Source of the DNA: Panopea generosa
Lineage: Eukaryota; Mollusca; Bivalvia; Adapedonta; Hiatellidae
Length of the DNA: 64,000 bases
Direction of reading: 5' to 3'
NCBI GenBank assembly: GCA_029582155.1
Contig: CM055897.1
Span: 19,555,857 to 19,619,856 of the forward strand
Made by a program: the position numbers and the translations under genes
Shown here: positions 31,046-42,359 of the stretch, in pieces
Layout: each line of letters starts with the position of its first letter
Position numbering within the stretch: the first letter of the stretch is position 1
The notes under the pieces: model-generated
What the model was told of the DNA's origin: nothing
The model's input: the letters and a program-made list of their open reading frames with translations, nothing else
Databases searched by the model: none

Positions 31046-31835
31046 CTAGATCTAGGTTGTTCCACTTTCTGTCGTCTCAGATTGTATTTATTGTTTTTCC
31101 CCCACTCCAGTTTGGTAAGTATTCTGTTCCAGGTTGTATTGCATTCTGTCTCAAGTTATATTGTTGTTTCCCTTCCCCCAGATTGTTAGTATTCTGTTCC
31201 AGTTTGTATTGCTTTCTGTCTCAAGTTGTATTGTTATTTCACCACCCCAAGATTTTCAGCTTTCTGTTTCAGGTCGTATTGCATTCTGTCTCAAGTTGTA
31301 TTGTTGTTTCCCCAGCCCCAGATTTTTAGTATGCTGTTTCAGGTTGTGTTGCTTTCTGTCTCAAGTTGTGTTGTTGTTTCCCCACCCCCAGATTTTTAGT
31401 ATTCTGTTCCAGGTTGTGTTGCATTCTGTCTCAAGTTGTATTGTTGTTTCCCCAGCCCCAGATTTTTAGTTTTCTGTTCCAGGTTGTGTTGCATTCTGTC
31501 TCAAGTTGTATTGTTGTTTCCCCACCCCCAGATTTTTAGTTTTCTGTTCCAGGTTGTGTTGCATTCTGTCTCAAGTTGTATTGTTGTTTCCCCACCCCCA
31601 GATTTTAAGTATTCTGTTCTACGTTGTATTGCATTCTGTCTCAAGTTGTATCTATTGTTTCCCCACCACCAGATTTTTAGTATTCTGTTCAAAGTTGTAT
31701 TGCATTCTGTCTCAAGTTGTATTATGATTTCCCCACCCTCAGAATTTTAGTATTCTGTTCTATGTTGTATTGTATTCTGTCTCAAGTTGTATTGTACTCT
31801 GTCCAAGGTTGTAATGTATTCTGTCCCAGGTTGTA
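31046..31835. repeat. 70-bp minisatellite of the 'ggttgtat' family
   Basis: About 10 units of 'cagatttttagtattctgtt', 'ccaggttgtgttgcattctg', 'tctcaagttgtattgttgtt', 'tccccacccc'. Each unit itself contains three degenerate ~23-bp monomers. Open frames are repeat artefacts. Confidence 0.92.
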
Positions 31836-32415
31836 TTGTACTCTATCCTATGTTGTAATGTATTCTGTCTCAGGTTGAATTGTTGTTTCCCCACCAGTTT
31901 GTTCAGTATCTGTCCCAGGTTGTATTTTATTCTGTCTCAAGTTGTATTGTTGTTTCTCCATCCACAGTTTGCTCTTTTTGCTGTCCGAGGTGATTCTGTA
32001 TTTTCTTCCAGGTTGTTCTTTTTCTCTCAAATGTTGCATTGTATTCTGTTATTGGTTGTATTGTATTTTTCACAGGTTGTGTAGTATTTTTTCTTCCTAG
32101 TTGTTTTGTATTTTATGACATGTTATATTGTATTCTGTCCCAGATTTTATTGTATTTTCTCCCAGGTTGTATTGTATTCTGTCCGAGGTTGTCTTGTAAT
32201 TTCTTCCAGGTTGTAATTATATTCTTTCACATGTTGTATTGTATTTTCTCAAATGTTACATGTTTTTATAAGATTGCGATGTTCTCTTTCAGGTTGTGCC
32301 GTATTTTCCATATTGTATCGTATTCTCCGAGGTTGTAACGTATTAGCTCCGAAGTTGTACAATATTCTCCCAGTTTGTAAAGTATATTCTCCCATGTTGT
32401 ATAGTATTCTTCCAG
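31836..32415. repeat. Degenerate ~22-bp monomers of the 'ggttgtat' family
   Basis: Irregular monomers 'caggttgtattgtattctgt' and variants link the 70-bp and 42-bp zones. They are the least homogenised part of the array. Confidence 0.8.
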
Positions 32416-32715
32416 GTTAAAACGTATTATCTCCCAAGTTGTATCGTATTCTCCAAGGTTGTAATGTATTATCTCCCAAGTTGTATCGTATTCTCCCAGG
32501 TTGTAATGTATTATCTCCCAAGTTGTATCGTATTCTCCCAGGTTGTAATGTATTATCTCCCAAGTTGTATCGTATTCTCCCAGGTTGTAACGTATTATCT
32601 CCCAAGTTGTATCGTATTCTCCCAGGTTGTAACGTATTATCTCCCAAGTTGTATCGTATTCTCCCAGGTTGTAACGTATTATCTCCCAAGTTGTATCGTA
32701 TTCTCCCAGCTTGTA
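32416..32715. repeat. 42-bp dimeric repeat of the 'ggttgtat' family
   Basis: About 7 near-identical copies of 'cccaagttgtatcgtattct' + 'cccaggttgtaacgtattat' + 'ct', that is, two 21-bp monomers per unit. Confidence 0.94.
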
Positions 32716-33215
32716 ACGTATTGTTGGTCAGGTTGTATCGTATTGTTGGTCAGGTTGTATCGTATTGTTGGTCAGGTTGTATCGTATTGTTGGTCAGGTT
32801 GTATCGTATTGTTGGTCAGGTTGTATCGTATTGTTGGTCAGGTTGTAACATATTGTTGGTCAGGTTGTATCGTATTGTTGGTCAGGTTGTATCGTATTGT
32901 TGGTCAGGTTGTAACGTATTGTTGGTCAGGTTGTAACGTATTGTTGGTCAGGTTGTATCGTATTGTTGGTCAGGTTGTATCGTATTGTTGGTCAGGTTGT
33001 AACGTATTGTTGGTCAGGTTGTATCGTATTGTTGGTCAGGTTGTATCGTATTGTTGGTCAGGTTGTATCGTATTGTTGCTCAGGTTGTATCGTATTGTTG
33101 GTCAGGTTGTAACGTATTGTTGGTCAGGTTGTATTGTATTGTTGGTCAGGTTGTATCGTATTGTTGGTCAGGTTGTTACGTATTGTTAGTCAGATTGTAT
33201 CGTATTGTCTATTGT
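32716..33215. repeat. 22-bp homogeneous repeat, ~22 copies
   Basis: Unit 'ggttgtatcgtattgttggt' + 'ca', almost invariant except 'tatcg'/'taacg'. The 'tatcg' form has no stop triplet in any forward frame and 22 is not a multiple of 3. Long ORFs therefore cycle through all three readings (for example 32464-33189, 241 codons). Confidence 0.96.
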
Positions 33216-35884
33216 TCAGGTTATATTTATTTATCCCCGGTTGTAATTTATTATATTCCAAGTTGTTTCATATTCTATCATAAGTATTTTATGCTACCGG
33301 ATTATAAAGTGTCATCTCCCAAGTTACATAGTATATTGTACCAGGCCGTATCGTACACTCTCGCAGTATGGTTGTATCGTATAATCTCCCTGATTGTATC
33401 ACTATTTCTACCATGTTGTATTACTGTCTTTCCCTGATGCATCGTTGTCTCTGCAGGATTGTTTCATGTTCTCTCTCATGTTGTATCATAATATCTTTCC
33501 ACTTATCTAGGTTGTATCATTTTATTGTATCACTGTCTCTGCAAGGTTGCAGCGCTATCTCTTTAATGTTGTAGCACTGTCTTTCCAAGTCGTATCTCTA
33601 TCTCCACCAGGTTGAATCGCTGTCTCTGCCCGGTTGTATCTGTATTTCTGCCAGGTTGTATCGCTGTCTTTCCAAATTGTATATCTGTCTCTGCCAGGTT
33701 GTATCAAGGTCTCTACCAGGTTGTATCACTATCTCCGCCTGGATGTATCGCTGTCTCTACCAGGTTGTATCGCTGTCTCTACCAGGTTGTATTGATGTCT
33801 CTACCAGGTTGTATTGCTGTTTCTACCAGGTTGTATTGCTGTCTGTATCAGGTTGTATTGCTTTTTCTACTAGGTTGTATCGCTGTCTCTGCCTGGTTGT
33901 ATCTCTATCTCTGCCAGGTTGTATCGCTGTCTTTCCAAATTGTATATCTGTCTCTGCCAGGTTGTATCAAGGTCTCTACCTTGTCTTTCCCTGATGCATC
34001 GTTGTCTCTGCAGGATTGTTTCATGTTCTCTCTCATGTTGTATCATAATATCTTTCCACTTATCTAGGTTGTATCATTTTATTGTATCACTGTCTCTGCA
34101 AGGTTGCAGCGCTATCTCTTTAATGTTGTAGCACTGTCTTTCCAAGTCGTATCTCTATCTCCACCAGGTTGAATCGCTGTCTCTGCCCGGTTGTATCTGT
34201 ATTTCTGCCAGGTTGTATCGCTGTCTTTCCAAATTGTATATCTGTCTCTGCCAGGTTGTATCAAGGTCTCTACCAGGTTGTATCACTATCTCCGCCTGGA
34301 TGTATCGCTGTCTCTACCAGGTTGTATCGCTGTCTCTACCAGGTTGTATTGATGTCTCTACCAGGTTGTATTGCTGTTTCTACCAGGTTGTATTGCTGTC
34401 TGTATCAGGTTGTATTGCTTTTTCTACTAGGTTGTATCGCTGTCTCTGCCTGGTTGTATCTCTATCTCTGCCAGGTTGTATCGCTGTCTTTCCAAATTGT
34501 ATATCTGTCTCTGCCAGGTTGTATCAAGGTCTCTACCAGGTTGTATCACTTTCTCCGCCAGGATGTATCGCTGTCTCTACCAGGTTATATTGATGTCACT
34601 ACCAGGTTGTATCGCTGTCTCTACCAGGTTGTATTGATGTCTTAACCAGGTTGTATTGCTGTTTCCACCAGGTTGTATTGCTGTCTCTACCAGGTTGTAT
34701 CACAGTCTTTACCAGGCTGTATTGCTGTCTCTACCACGTTGTACTGCTGTCTCTACCAGATTGTATTGTTTTCTCCGCCAGATTGTATCTCTGTCTCTGC
34801 TATGTTGTATCATTGTCTCTGCCAGGATGTATCGCTGTCTCTACAAGGTTGTATCACAGTCTTTACCAGGTTGTATTGCTGTCTCTACCACGTTGTATGC
34901 TTTCTCTGCCAGATTGTGTAACTGTCGCTGCCAAGTTTTATCACTGCCGTTGCCAGGTTGTTTCAATGGATCTTCTAAGCCTCCCTCTAGTTGTTACACA
35001 GTTACTGTCTTTTACGGATTGTATCACTGCCTCTCCATAGTTGATACACTTTCTTTTCCGGATTGTATCACTGCCTCTCCAAAGTTGTTACACTGTCTTT
35101 TCCGGATTGTATTACTGTCTCCCCCAGGTTGTATCGCTGTATTTCCCGGATTTTATCACTGCACCTCCCTTGTTGTTACAATGACTTCCGGATTGTACCG
35201 CTGTCTTTCCATAGTTGCTACAATAACTTCTGGATTGCATCAATGCCTGTCCCAGGTTGTATCACTGTCTCTCCCAGGTTGTATCACTGTCTCTCCTAGG
35301 TTCTAACACTGTATATCCCGGATTTCATCACTGCATTTCCCTAGTTACAATGACTTCTGGATTGTATCGCTGTCTCTCTTTAGTTGTAACAATAACTTTT
35401 TGATTGCATCAATGTCTCTCACGGATTATATCACTGTCTCCCCCTAGATGATTCAATTTCTTTTCCAGATTGTATCACTGTCTCTCCATAGTTGTTACAC
35501 TGTCTTTTGCGAATTGTATCACTGCCTCTCCCAGGTTGTATCACTGTCTCTCCATTGTTGTTACAATGACTTCCGGATTGTATCATTGTCTCTCGATAGT
35601 TGTTACACTGTCTTTTCTGGATTGTATCAATGCCTCACACAGGGTGTATCAATGCCTCACACAGGGTGTATCACTGTCTCTCCATAGCTGTTACAATTGA
35701 CTTCCAGATTGTATCATTGTCTCTCCATAACCGTTACACTGTCTTTTACGGATTGTATCAATGCCTCTCTCAGGTTGTATCACTGCCTTTCCCAGGTTGT
35801 ATTACTTTCTTTACCATGTTGTATCACTGTCTTTTTTGGATTGTATCACTGTCTCTCCCTAGTTGTTACACTGTATTTTCCGGA
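33216..35884. repeat. Degenerate 22-bp repeat 'caggttgtatcgctgtctct', with 557-bp duplication
   Basis: Around 115 monomers of 'caggttgtatcgctgtctct' + 'ac', drifting to 'gattgtatcactgtctctcc' towards the right. It contains the tandem copy pair 33425-33981 / 33982-34538. All ORFs are repeat translations. Confidence 0.93.
33425..34538. repeat. Tandem 557-bp higher-order duplication
   Basis: The 557 bp from 'tgtctttccctgatgcatcg' at 33425 recur from 33982 with no difference I could see by eye, including rare internal variants. The first copy ends abruptly at 'aaggtctctacc'. Confidence 0.9.
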
Positions 35885-35995
35885 TTTTCTGGTCAGCTCG
35901 ATATCAGTATAATGTGACTGGTTTGGGGTACCATTCCATGTGTCTGCGGCTTTAAATACTGTCTCAAATATACACCGTCGCGATATGATATACAA
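35885..35995 (+). mobile_element. SINE family C fragment at the satellite edge
   Basis: 'gatatcagtataatgtgact', 'ccattccatgtgtctgcggc' and 'caccgtcgcgatatgatata' match family C (1975, 47390). It marks the right end of the 22-bp array. Confidence 0.75.
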
Positions 35996-36177
35996 CTTAA
36001 TTTTGACTTGTTACTTTACCATTCTTAACTCATTCATTGTCAATGAAACCAATTGCAGTTTTCTAGAGCCAGTCTAAAATCATTATCACTAAGATGCTAT
36101 ACTTCGATTTAAGGTTTTGTGTGTTTAAGTATATACAGGAGCCAGGTGTTAGATCGTGATGTGTGCGCTTGGAATCT

Positions 36178-36360
36178 GACTTAAGTTTCACCAACATTAA
36201 CTTGAATTTAAGAAAAAAAGTCAGGTGATCATGATTTTAGTCTGGTTCCATTAAAACTACATAGGTTTCCTTTAATATTGATCATCAGCGAGATAAAAAA
36301 ATAGTCAAAATTCAGTTAAGTTTTTAAGAATTTAAGTAAAACGTTGGTGAAACAGAAGTC
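36178..36360. mobile_element. 183-bp MITE-like element with ~35-bp inverted ends
   Basis: The left arm begins 'gacttaagtttcaccaacat'. The complement of the right arm begins 'gacttctgtttcaccaacgt'. Both continue with 'acttgaattt'/'acttaaattc'-type sequence. Interior AT-rich, no ORF. Confidence 0.6.
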
Positions 36361-36399
36361 AGTTAAAAGAAGATGTTGGCTCATACGATTATTTTGAAA

Positions 36400-37010
36400 T
36401 CAACGTAGAAATAAGCATATCCATAATAGCTGCCCATCAATCATCGGATGCACTGTTCCCGGCCTGGATGCATTGTTTCCCGGCCTGATGGTTATTTATA
36501 GCATACAGACAGTTATCAGACGTGCAGAGTGGTACTTTAATTAGCATACCGTGTAAAATGTATGAACTAAATGTAGCATGTCTTTGTCTATTAACACCCA
36601 AATGCTATACTTGTACATTTCACTCAACGTAATGATTATAAGATCGCATAATAAAATTTAAGTTTTTTAGTTTTCATGGAAACAATATAAGGTGGGTGGT
36701 CAATGTAATTTTGCAATCCTCTATAAATATTTACACTGTTGTGTGTGACTGCATATCTAACGTGTTTTAGCCATCCCGACCGCAACATAACATATACTGA
36801 ACGGAACAGCTAACCCGCTTCTCAGCTTGATATTATTACAAATATTTCCAAAATACTTTTAATAATATTCAGTAGCGTTATTAATATGTGTTTATGATAA
36901 TTATTGCCAAAATTAAATAATACAAACTTGGTATGCGTTGTACTAAAGGGTATTTCTTATTCGAGTCAAAATTTCAAGAAAATTGCTTTTATACTTTTCG
37001 AGATAATATA
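36400..37010. other. Unique spacer before the 28-bp array
   Basis: No exon or repeat was recognised. There is a small local duplication 'gatgcattgtttcccggcc' / 'ggatgcactgttcccggcc' at 36446-36485. Confidence 0.5.
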
Positions 37011-37014
37011 TAAA

Positions 37015-38992
37015 ATGTCAGGTGGCGGGTTAGAAACATAAAATGTCAGGTGGCGGGTTAGAAACATAATATGTCCAGTGGCAGGTTAAAAACATAATAT
37101 GTCAAGTGGCAGGTTAGAAACATAAAATGTCAGGTGACGGGCTAGAAACATGTCAGGTGGTGGGTTAGAAACATAGAATGTCTGGTGGCGGATTAGAAAC
37201 ATAAAATGTCAGATGGCGGATTATAAACATAAATGTCAGGTGGCGGGTTAGAAACATAAAATACCAGGTGGCGGGTTAGAAACATAAAATGTCAGGTGGC
37301 GGGTTAGAAACATAGCATGTCAGGTGGCGGGATAGAAACATAAAATATCAGGTGGCGGGTTAGAAACATAAAAAGTCAGGTGGCAGGTTAGAAACATAAC
37401 ATGTCAGGTAGCGAGTTAGAAACATAAAATGTCAGGTGGTGGGTTAGAAACATAAAATGTCAGGTGGCGGGTTAGAAACATAAAATATCAGGTGGCGGAT
37501 TAGAAACATAACATGCCAGGCAGCGGGTTAGAAACATAAAATATCAGGTGGCGGGTTAGAAACATAAAATATCAAGTGGCGGGTTAGAAACATAACATGT
37601 CAGGTAGCGGGTTAGAAACATAAAATATCAGGTGGCGGGTTAAAAACATAAAATATCAGGTGGCGGGTTAGAAACATAACATGTCAGGTAGCGGGTTAGA
37701 AACATAAAATATTAGGTGGCGGGTTAGAAACATAAAATATCAGGTGGCGGGTTAGAAACATAACATGTCAGGTGGCGGGTTAGAAACATAAAAAGTCAGG
37801 TGGCGGGATAGAAATATTAAATATCAGGTGGCGGGTTAGAAACATAAAATATCAGGTGGCGGGTTAGATACATAAAATATCAGGTGGCGGATTAGAAACA
37901 TAACATGTCAGGAAGCGGTTTAGAAACATAAAATATTAGGTGGCGGGTTAGAAACATAAAATATCAGGTGGCGGGTTAGAAACATAAAATATCAGGTGGC
38001 GGGTTAGAAACATAACATGTCAGGTAGCAGGTTAGAAACATTAAATATCAGGTGGCGGGTTAGATACATAAAATATCAGGTGGCGGGTTAGAAACATAAC
38101 ATGTCAGGTGGCGGGTTAGAAACATAAAATATCAGATGGCGGGTTAGAAACATAAAATATCAGGTGGCGGGTTAGATACATAAAATATCAGGTGGCGGGT
38201 TAGAAACATAACATGTCAGGTAGCGGGTTAGAAACATAAAATATTAGGTGGCGGGTTAGAAACATAAAATATCAGGTGGCGGGTTAGAAACATAACATGT
38301 CAGGTGGCGGGTTAGAAACATAACATGTCAGGTGGCGGGTTAGAAACATAAAAAGTCAGGTGGCGGGATAGAAATATAAAATATCAGGTGGCGGGTTAGA
38401 AACATAAAATATCAGGTGGCGGTTGAGAAACATAACATGTCAGGTAGCGGGTTAGAAACATAAAATATCAGGTGGCGGGTTAGATACATAAAATATCAGG
38501 TGGCGGTTGAGAAACATAACATGTCAGGTAGCAGGTTAGAAACATAACATGTCAGGTAGCGGGTTAGAAACATAAAATATTAGGTGGCGGGTTAGATACA
38601 TAAAATATCAGGTGGCGGGTTAGAAACATAACATGTCAGATAGCAGGTTAGAAACATAAAATATCAGGTGGCGGGTTAGATACATAAAATATCAGGTGGC
38701 GGGTTAGAAACATAACATGTCAGGTAGCGGGTTAGAAACATAAAATATCAGGTGGCGGGTTAGAAACATAAAATATCAGGTGGCGGGTTAGAAACATAAC
38801 ATGTCAGGTAGCGGGTTAGAAACATAAAATATCAGGTGGCGGGTTAGAAACATAAAATATCAGGTGGCGGGTTAGAAACATAACATGTCAGGTAGCGGGT
38901 TAGAAACATAAATTATTAGGTGGCGGGTTAGAAACATAAAATGTCGGGAGGTGGGTTAGAAACATAAAATATCAGGTAGCGGGTTAGCTGTT
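37015..38992. repeat. 28-bp satellite, ~70 copies, with 84-bp higher-order period
   Basis: Unit 'ggtggcgggttagaaacata' + 'aaatatca'. Variant B is 'acatgtcaggtagcgggtta'. Over much of the array the order is B-A-A, giving an 84-bp higher-order repeat. Edges carry more variants (37015-37330). Many copies lack ORFs because of TAG/TAA. Confidence 0.95.
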
Positions 38993-38999
38993 TCGTTCA

Positions 39000-40880
39000 G
39001 TATATATAAACTTTAATGTTACTTTTTGGTAAAGTCAACCTTTCAGGAAACCGGTAATTCAAATACATAACACGCAGAAGGTTCTCGGATAATTGTCTGT
39101 ACTCCATTAACACTACTTCAGATGATTAGTTTCTGTTAAACCCATTTTTCCACTGATGTTAACCCCTGGAGCAATTGCTATCGTATTATCTCGTGGGCGA
39201 TGGTCCGGGACGTTGTCGATTCAGTGGCGATCAGCCACTATTAACTCATTGTTAAACTTGACGGCAAACCGTTTACTCCATTTTATCGGGGGGAAAATGA
39301 ACCGGAAAATGTCTATTATTGAAAACATTCCGGTATAGGGTTTCTAATGTTCCACTTTTTTCATTTCATATTTGCCTGTTGTTTTCATTCTTTTTGTCTT
39401 CGATGTTAAATAGTGCCATGTAAGATTTTTTATATTTGTATTGATGTAATTGCAATTTTATATGTGTGCACTCTAAAATATACTTAGCATGCTTAGTAGC
39501 CAATTAAAAGACAAATGTAATATTTCAGAAGATATAAAACGGGAGAACATTATTTTGGGTACGAAGTGTCCTTCGTGTATTGACTGTATTCTATATATTT
39601 TGTTGTTAATTTGTAAAAAATACATTTATTATTCTTGCAAATTGAAAACAAGATGTCTCCCAGTATACTTAGTATTTATTGAAAAAGTAAAAAGTTAGAG
39701 CAATATTGAATTGTTTTCAACATATATGTACCCCTTGGAAAAAACTAATGATATAAAAGCAAGGTGGAATGTAGTTCAAGGTATTCTTTAAGTTATACGT
39801 AACACAACTATAAGAAAGTTAATAATATACGACACGTATGATATCCCTGCCATGTAAATCATATTTCTTATGAGCAGACTATATATTACATATGTAACAT
39901 CACCGTATAGTTATGTTCTGTATATTTTGATGTACACACAAAATTATTGAATAAAATATTTAAAAAAAAGTGATTGCAATTTTAATAAAACAATGATTGA
40001 TAAGCCTCATAAGGCTGAGTATTTCTTAACATTTATTAGCATTTTTGCTAATGTTGTAGGTCTAACATGTATACCAGTCACTTTCATACATAAATAATAT
40101 ATATGCGATATACAGTGTTTACACCTGCACAAGATAGCAGTTATATAGTCACATTATAACACATATAAAATCCAGACACACTTTATTTACTAGATCACTT
40201 GTTTGCGTTATAGCAAAACATGAACAACAGCAAACAGAAACAAACACACAGTTCACGTAACACTCTATACAGCACATAAACAATCTACTACATAGATTCT
40301 TGAAAAATGAAACATTTCACAAAAAATCAATTTATATTCAGCAAATTTTATTCGTCTATAGCAATTTTCCTGGCGAGCAAGAAGTTTTAGAGTCCGTCTC
40401 TATCCCCGTTAGGTATACAATTCATTGGAGGAGATCGATAAATGAAACGCATGCTCATGTGGAGGTATTCAAGACATGCCGCTAATCGCTAATGTAGCAC
40501 GCTACATCATGTCGCAAAACACCGCTCACGTGCAACAATATTACCGATACTGATTACAGTCAAAGAATCACTTATTCTAATAAAAAGTCAAATACATGCA
40601 CTATGTTTGATCGGTTATTGGCTGCCATGTTGATACCTCAAATCTTCATGTTTTATGTTTTAAGGTCGACACAACTGTTGTAAGAGCTAGAAAACTAAGC
40701 AGCCGTGTAACCTAGTGAATATAGAATTTTATATTGAGTATATATTTCCAGCTCTGGCACAATCACTCGTGAAGCTCAAATCGATAATAAACTCATTGTG
40801 TATGCGAAGCTTCCCGATCCCAGAAAGCTCCGCTATTTAGTTGTCCGCTATAGAAACTGTATACCACGTTTGTAGAAAAT
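39000..40880. other. Intergenic stretch, no supported gene
   Basis: Unique sequence. The short ORFs at 39156-39338, 39489-39698 and 40300-40485 match nothing I recognise. No clear splice pairs. Confidence 0.5.
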
Positions 40881-41019
40881 AGTAATATAGATTTTTTTCA
40901 ATTTAGCTTAATGACGTCGTACGTACAGACAAATTCGGTGTGTCTCTGAGTTGTGTGTGAGCTATTGGACTGGTTTAAAAGGAGGAATTTTTTTTTTATA
41001 TTTTAATTTCTCGGCAGAC

Positions 41020-41174
41020 TGATCGGGCATGTTCATTTGGTCGCGCTAGACACACAGTACAGCACATATCTGGATTCTTCGCTAGAATTGTTTTCAAGAT
41101 GGCGGTCAACGCATGCATGTTTCACACTGACGAGTTCCGCGGTCGTCGGCGTCGGCATTGAAGAGGATGGAAAG
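41020..41174 (+). promoter_or_regulatory. Possible promoter / first exon with YY1-type 'aagatggcgg'
   Basis: 'aagatggcgg' at 41096-41105 matches the YY1 motif, which often sits just after transcription starts, and lies in a locally CpG-richer stretch ('gacgagttccgcggtcgtcg'). The ATG at 41099 opens only 20 codons to TGA at 41159. A weak donor GTTTGT follows 41174. No downstream exon was found. Confidence 0.25.
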
Positions 41175-41934
41175 GTTTGTGTCGTTGGTGTTGTTTTTTT
41201 TTATCTTTATATATGGGTTTATTGCAATTATTAGTGGTAATAAAGATTACTGGTTTATCTTTCCCCGTTGCAAAAGCATAGCTTTGAAAAAAAAAGATTT
41301 GAATCGAATATCCTTTATGGTTAATGTCATTTATTCTATAAGCAAACCGCAAATTCATTTATCATCTCTGCATGGGTATTTTCGCCCTTTGAAATTATGA
41401 GCATTAATTATTAATTAATTCATTAATCATAAAACGTTTAATGGGTCATTAAAACATGTCTATTTGTGGTAATGAACCCAATTTCTCATCTACAATATTA
41501 ATAATAAAACATGAGCGTTTAAAGGTTAAACATTATCGATCTAGAGATCAAAATGTGTTAAAATGGAAGAAAAAACAATACAAAACGTCAGTGTATATCA
41601 TCAGATCGATAAACATTGTGCCTGTGTAACGCAGGTGTTTTATTAAATGCAATGATGGATCTACATTAAAAAAACGGCGTACGCAACCCACCCCCAAGAA
41701 CAAAACACTCTCATATTTTATCTTAAGTCACTATATTTCTACTGAAAACATGTGTGTCAGTTCAGATTTTGTGTAGCGCCCCCTAAGTCACCTCCCCTCT
41801 AAACTGAAATTCAGGATCCGCCCCTGAAATGTGTGTTGTAGTAGGTCATTTATGTACTTACACTGACACCTGTTACATAGCTAAAATGGATATGGTTTGC
41901 ATGTAAAGAGTCTGTCGTTGATTGCCATATAGTG

Positions 41935-42235
41935 TGTGTTTAATCCGATTAACTTAGTCGGTAGCGAGTCAGACTATCAACCCAGGGGTCGCGAGTTCGA
42001 ATCCTCGCTCGGTCACAGTCTCCGTGATGATTGAAACATGACATTGTGTCTCAATGCAGTTCGTCTCTCATCGCTGATTCAATTAAAAAAGTTATCAGTT
42101 ACTTACGGAGATAGAAGTGCTTGAGTACTGGTTAACCTTCAAGATCCAAGGAAAGAGTGGTTTGGTTAACTGATCGTATGTTAGCCCTCGATTGCATAAA
42201 AATTAGGTTAAATCTTCAATCAACACATCTTTCAT
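41935..42235 (+). mobile_element. tRNA-derived SINE, family B
   Basis: Head 'taacttagtcggtagcgagt', B-box 'cgcgagttcgaatcctcgct', then 'cagtctccgtgatgattgaa', 'ttcgtctctcatcgctgatt', 'cagttacttacggagataga', 'actggttaaccttcaagatc' and tail 'aggttaaatcttcaatcaac'. Related copy at 50508-50800. Confidence 0.82.
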
Positions 42236-42310
42236 GTAGTGGTCGAATAGTTTATTTCATTCACGTTATTCTACTACGAAACACGATATCATATATTTTT
42301 TAACATGTAA

Positions 42311-42311
<1 letters not shown>

Positions 42312-42354
<43 letters not shown>
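42312..42354. repeat. (AT)n microsatellite
   Basis: About 21 AT dinucleotides. Confidence 0.97.
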
Positions 42355-42358
<4 letters not shown>

Positions 42359-42359
42359 G

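Noticed and set aside
32439..33189. ORFs of 165 and 241 codons as coding
   Set aside because: The main 22-bp unit has no stop triplet in any forward frame, so long overlapping ORFs are inevitable.
33612..35306. ORFs of 151, 158 and 216 codons
   Set aside because: They are translations of the degenerate 22-bp repeat; two of them repeat because of the 557-bp duplication.
37015..38992. Interstitial telomeric repeat
   Set aside because: Each 28-bp unit contains only 'gggttag', not consecutive TTAGGG units.
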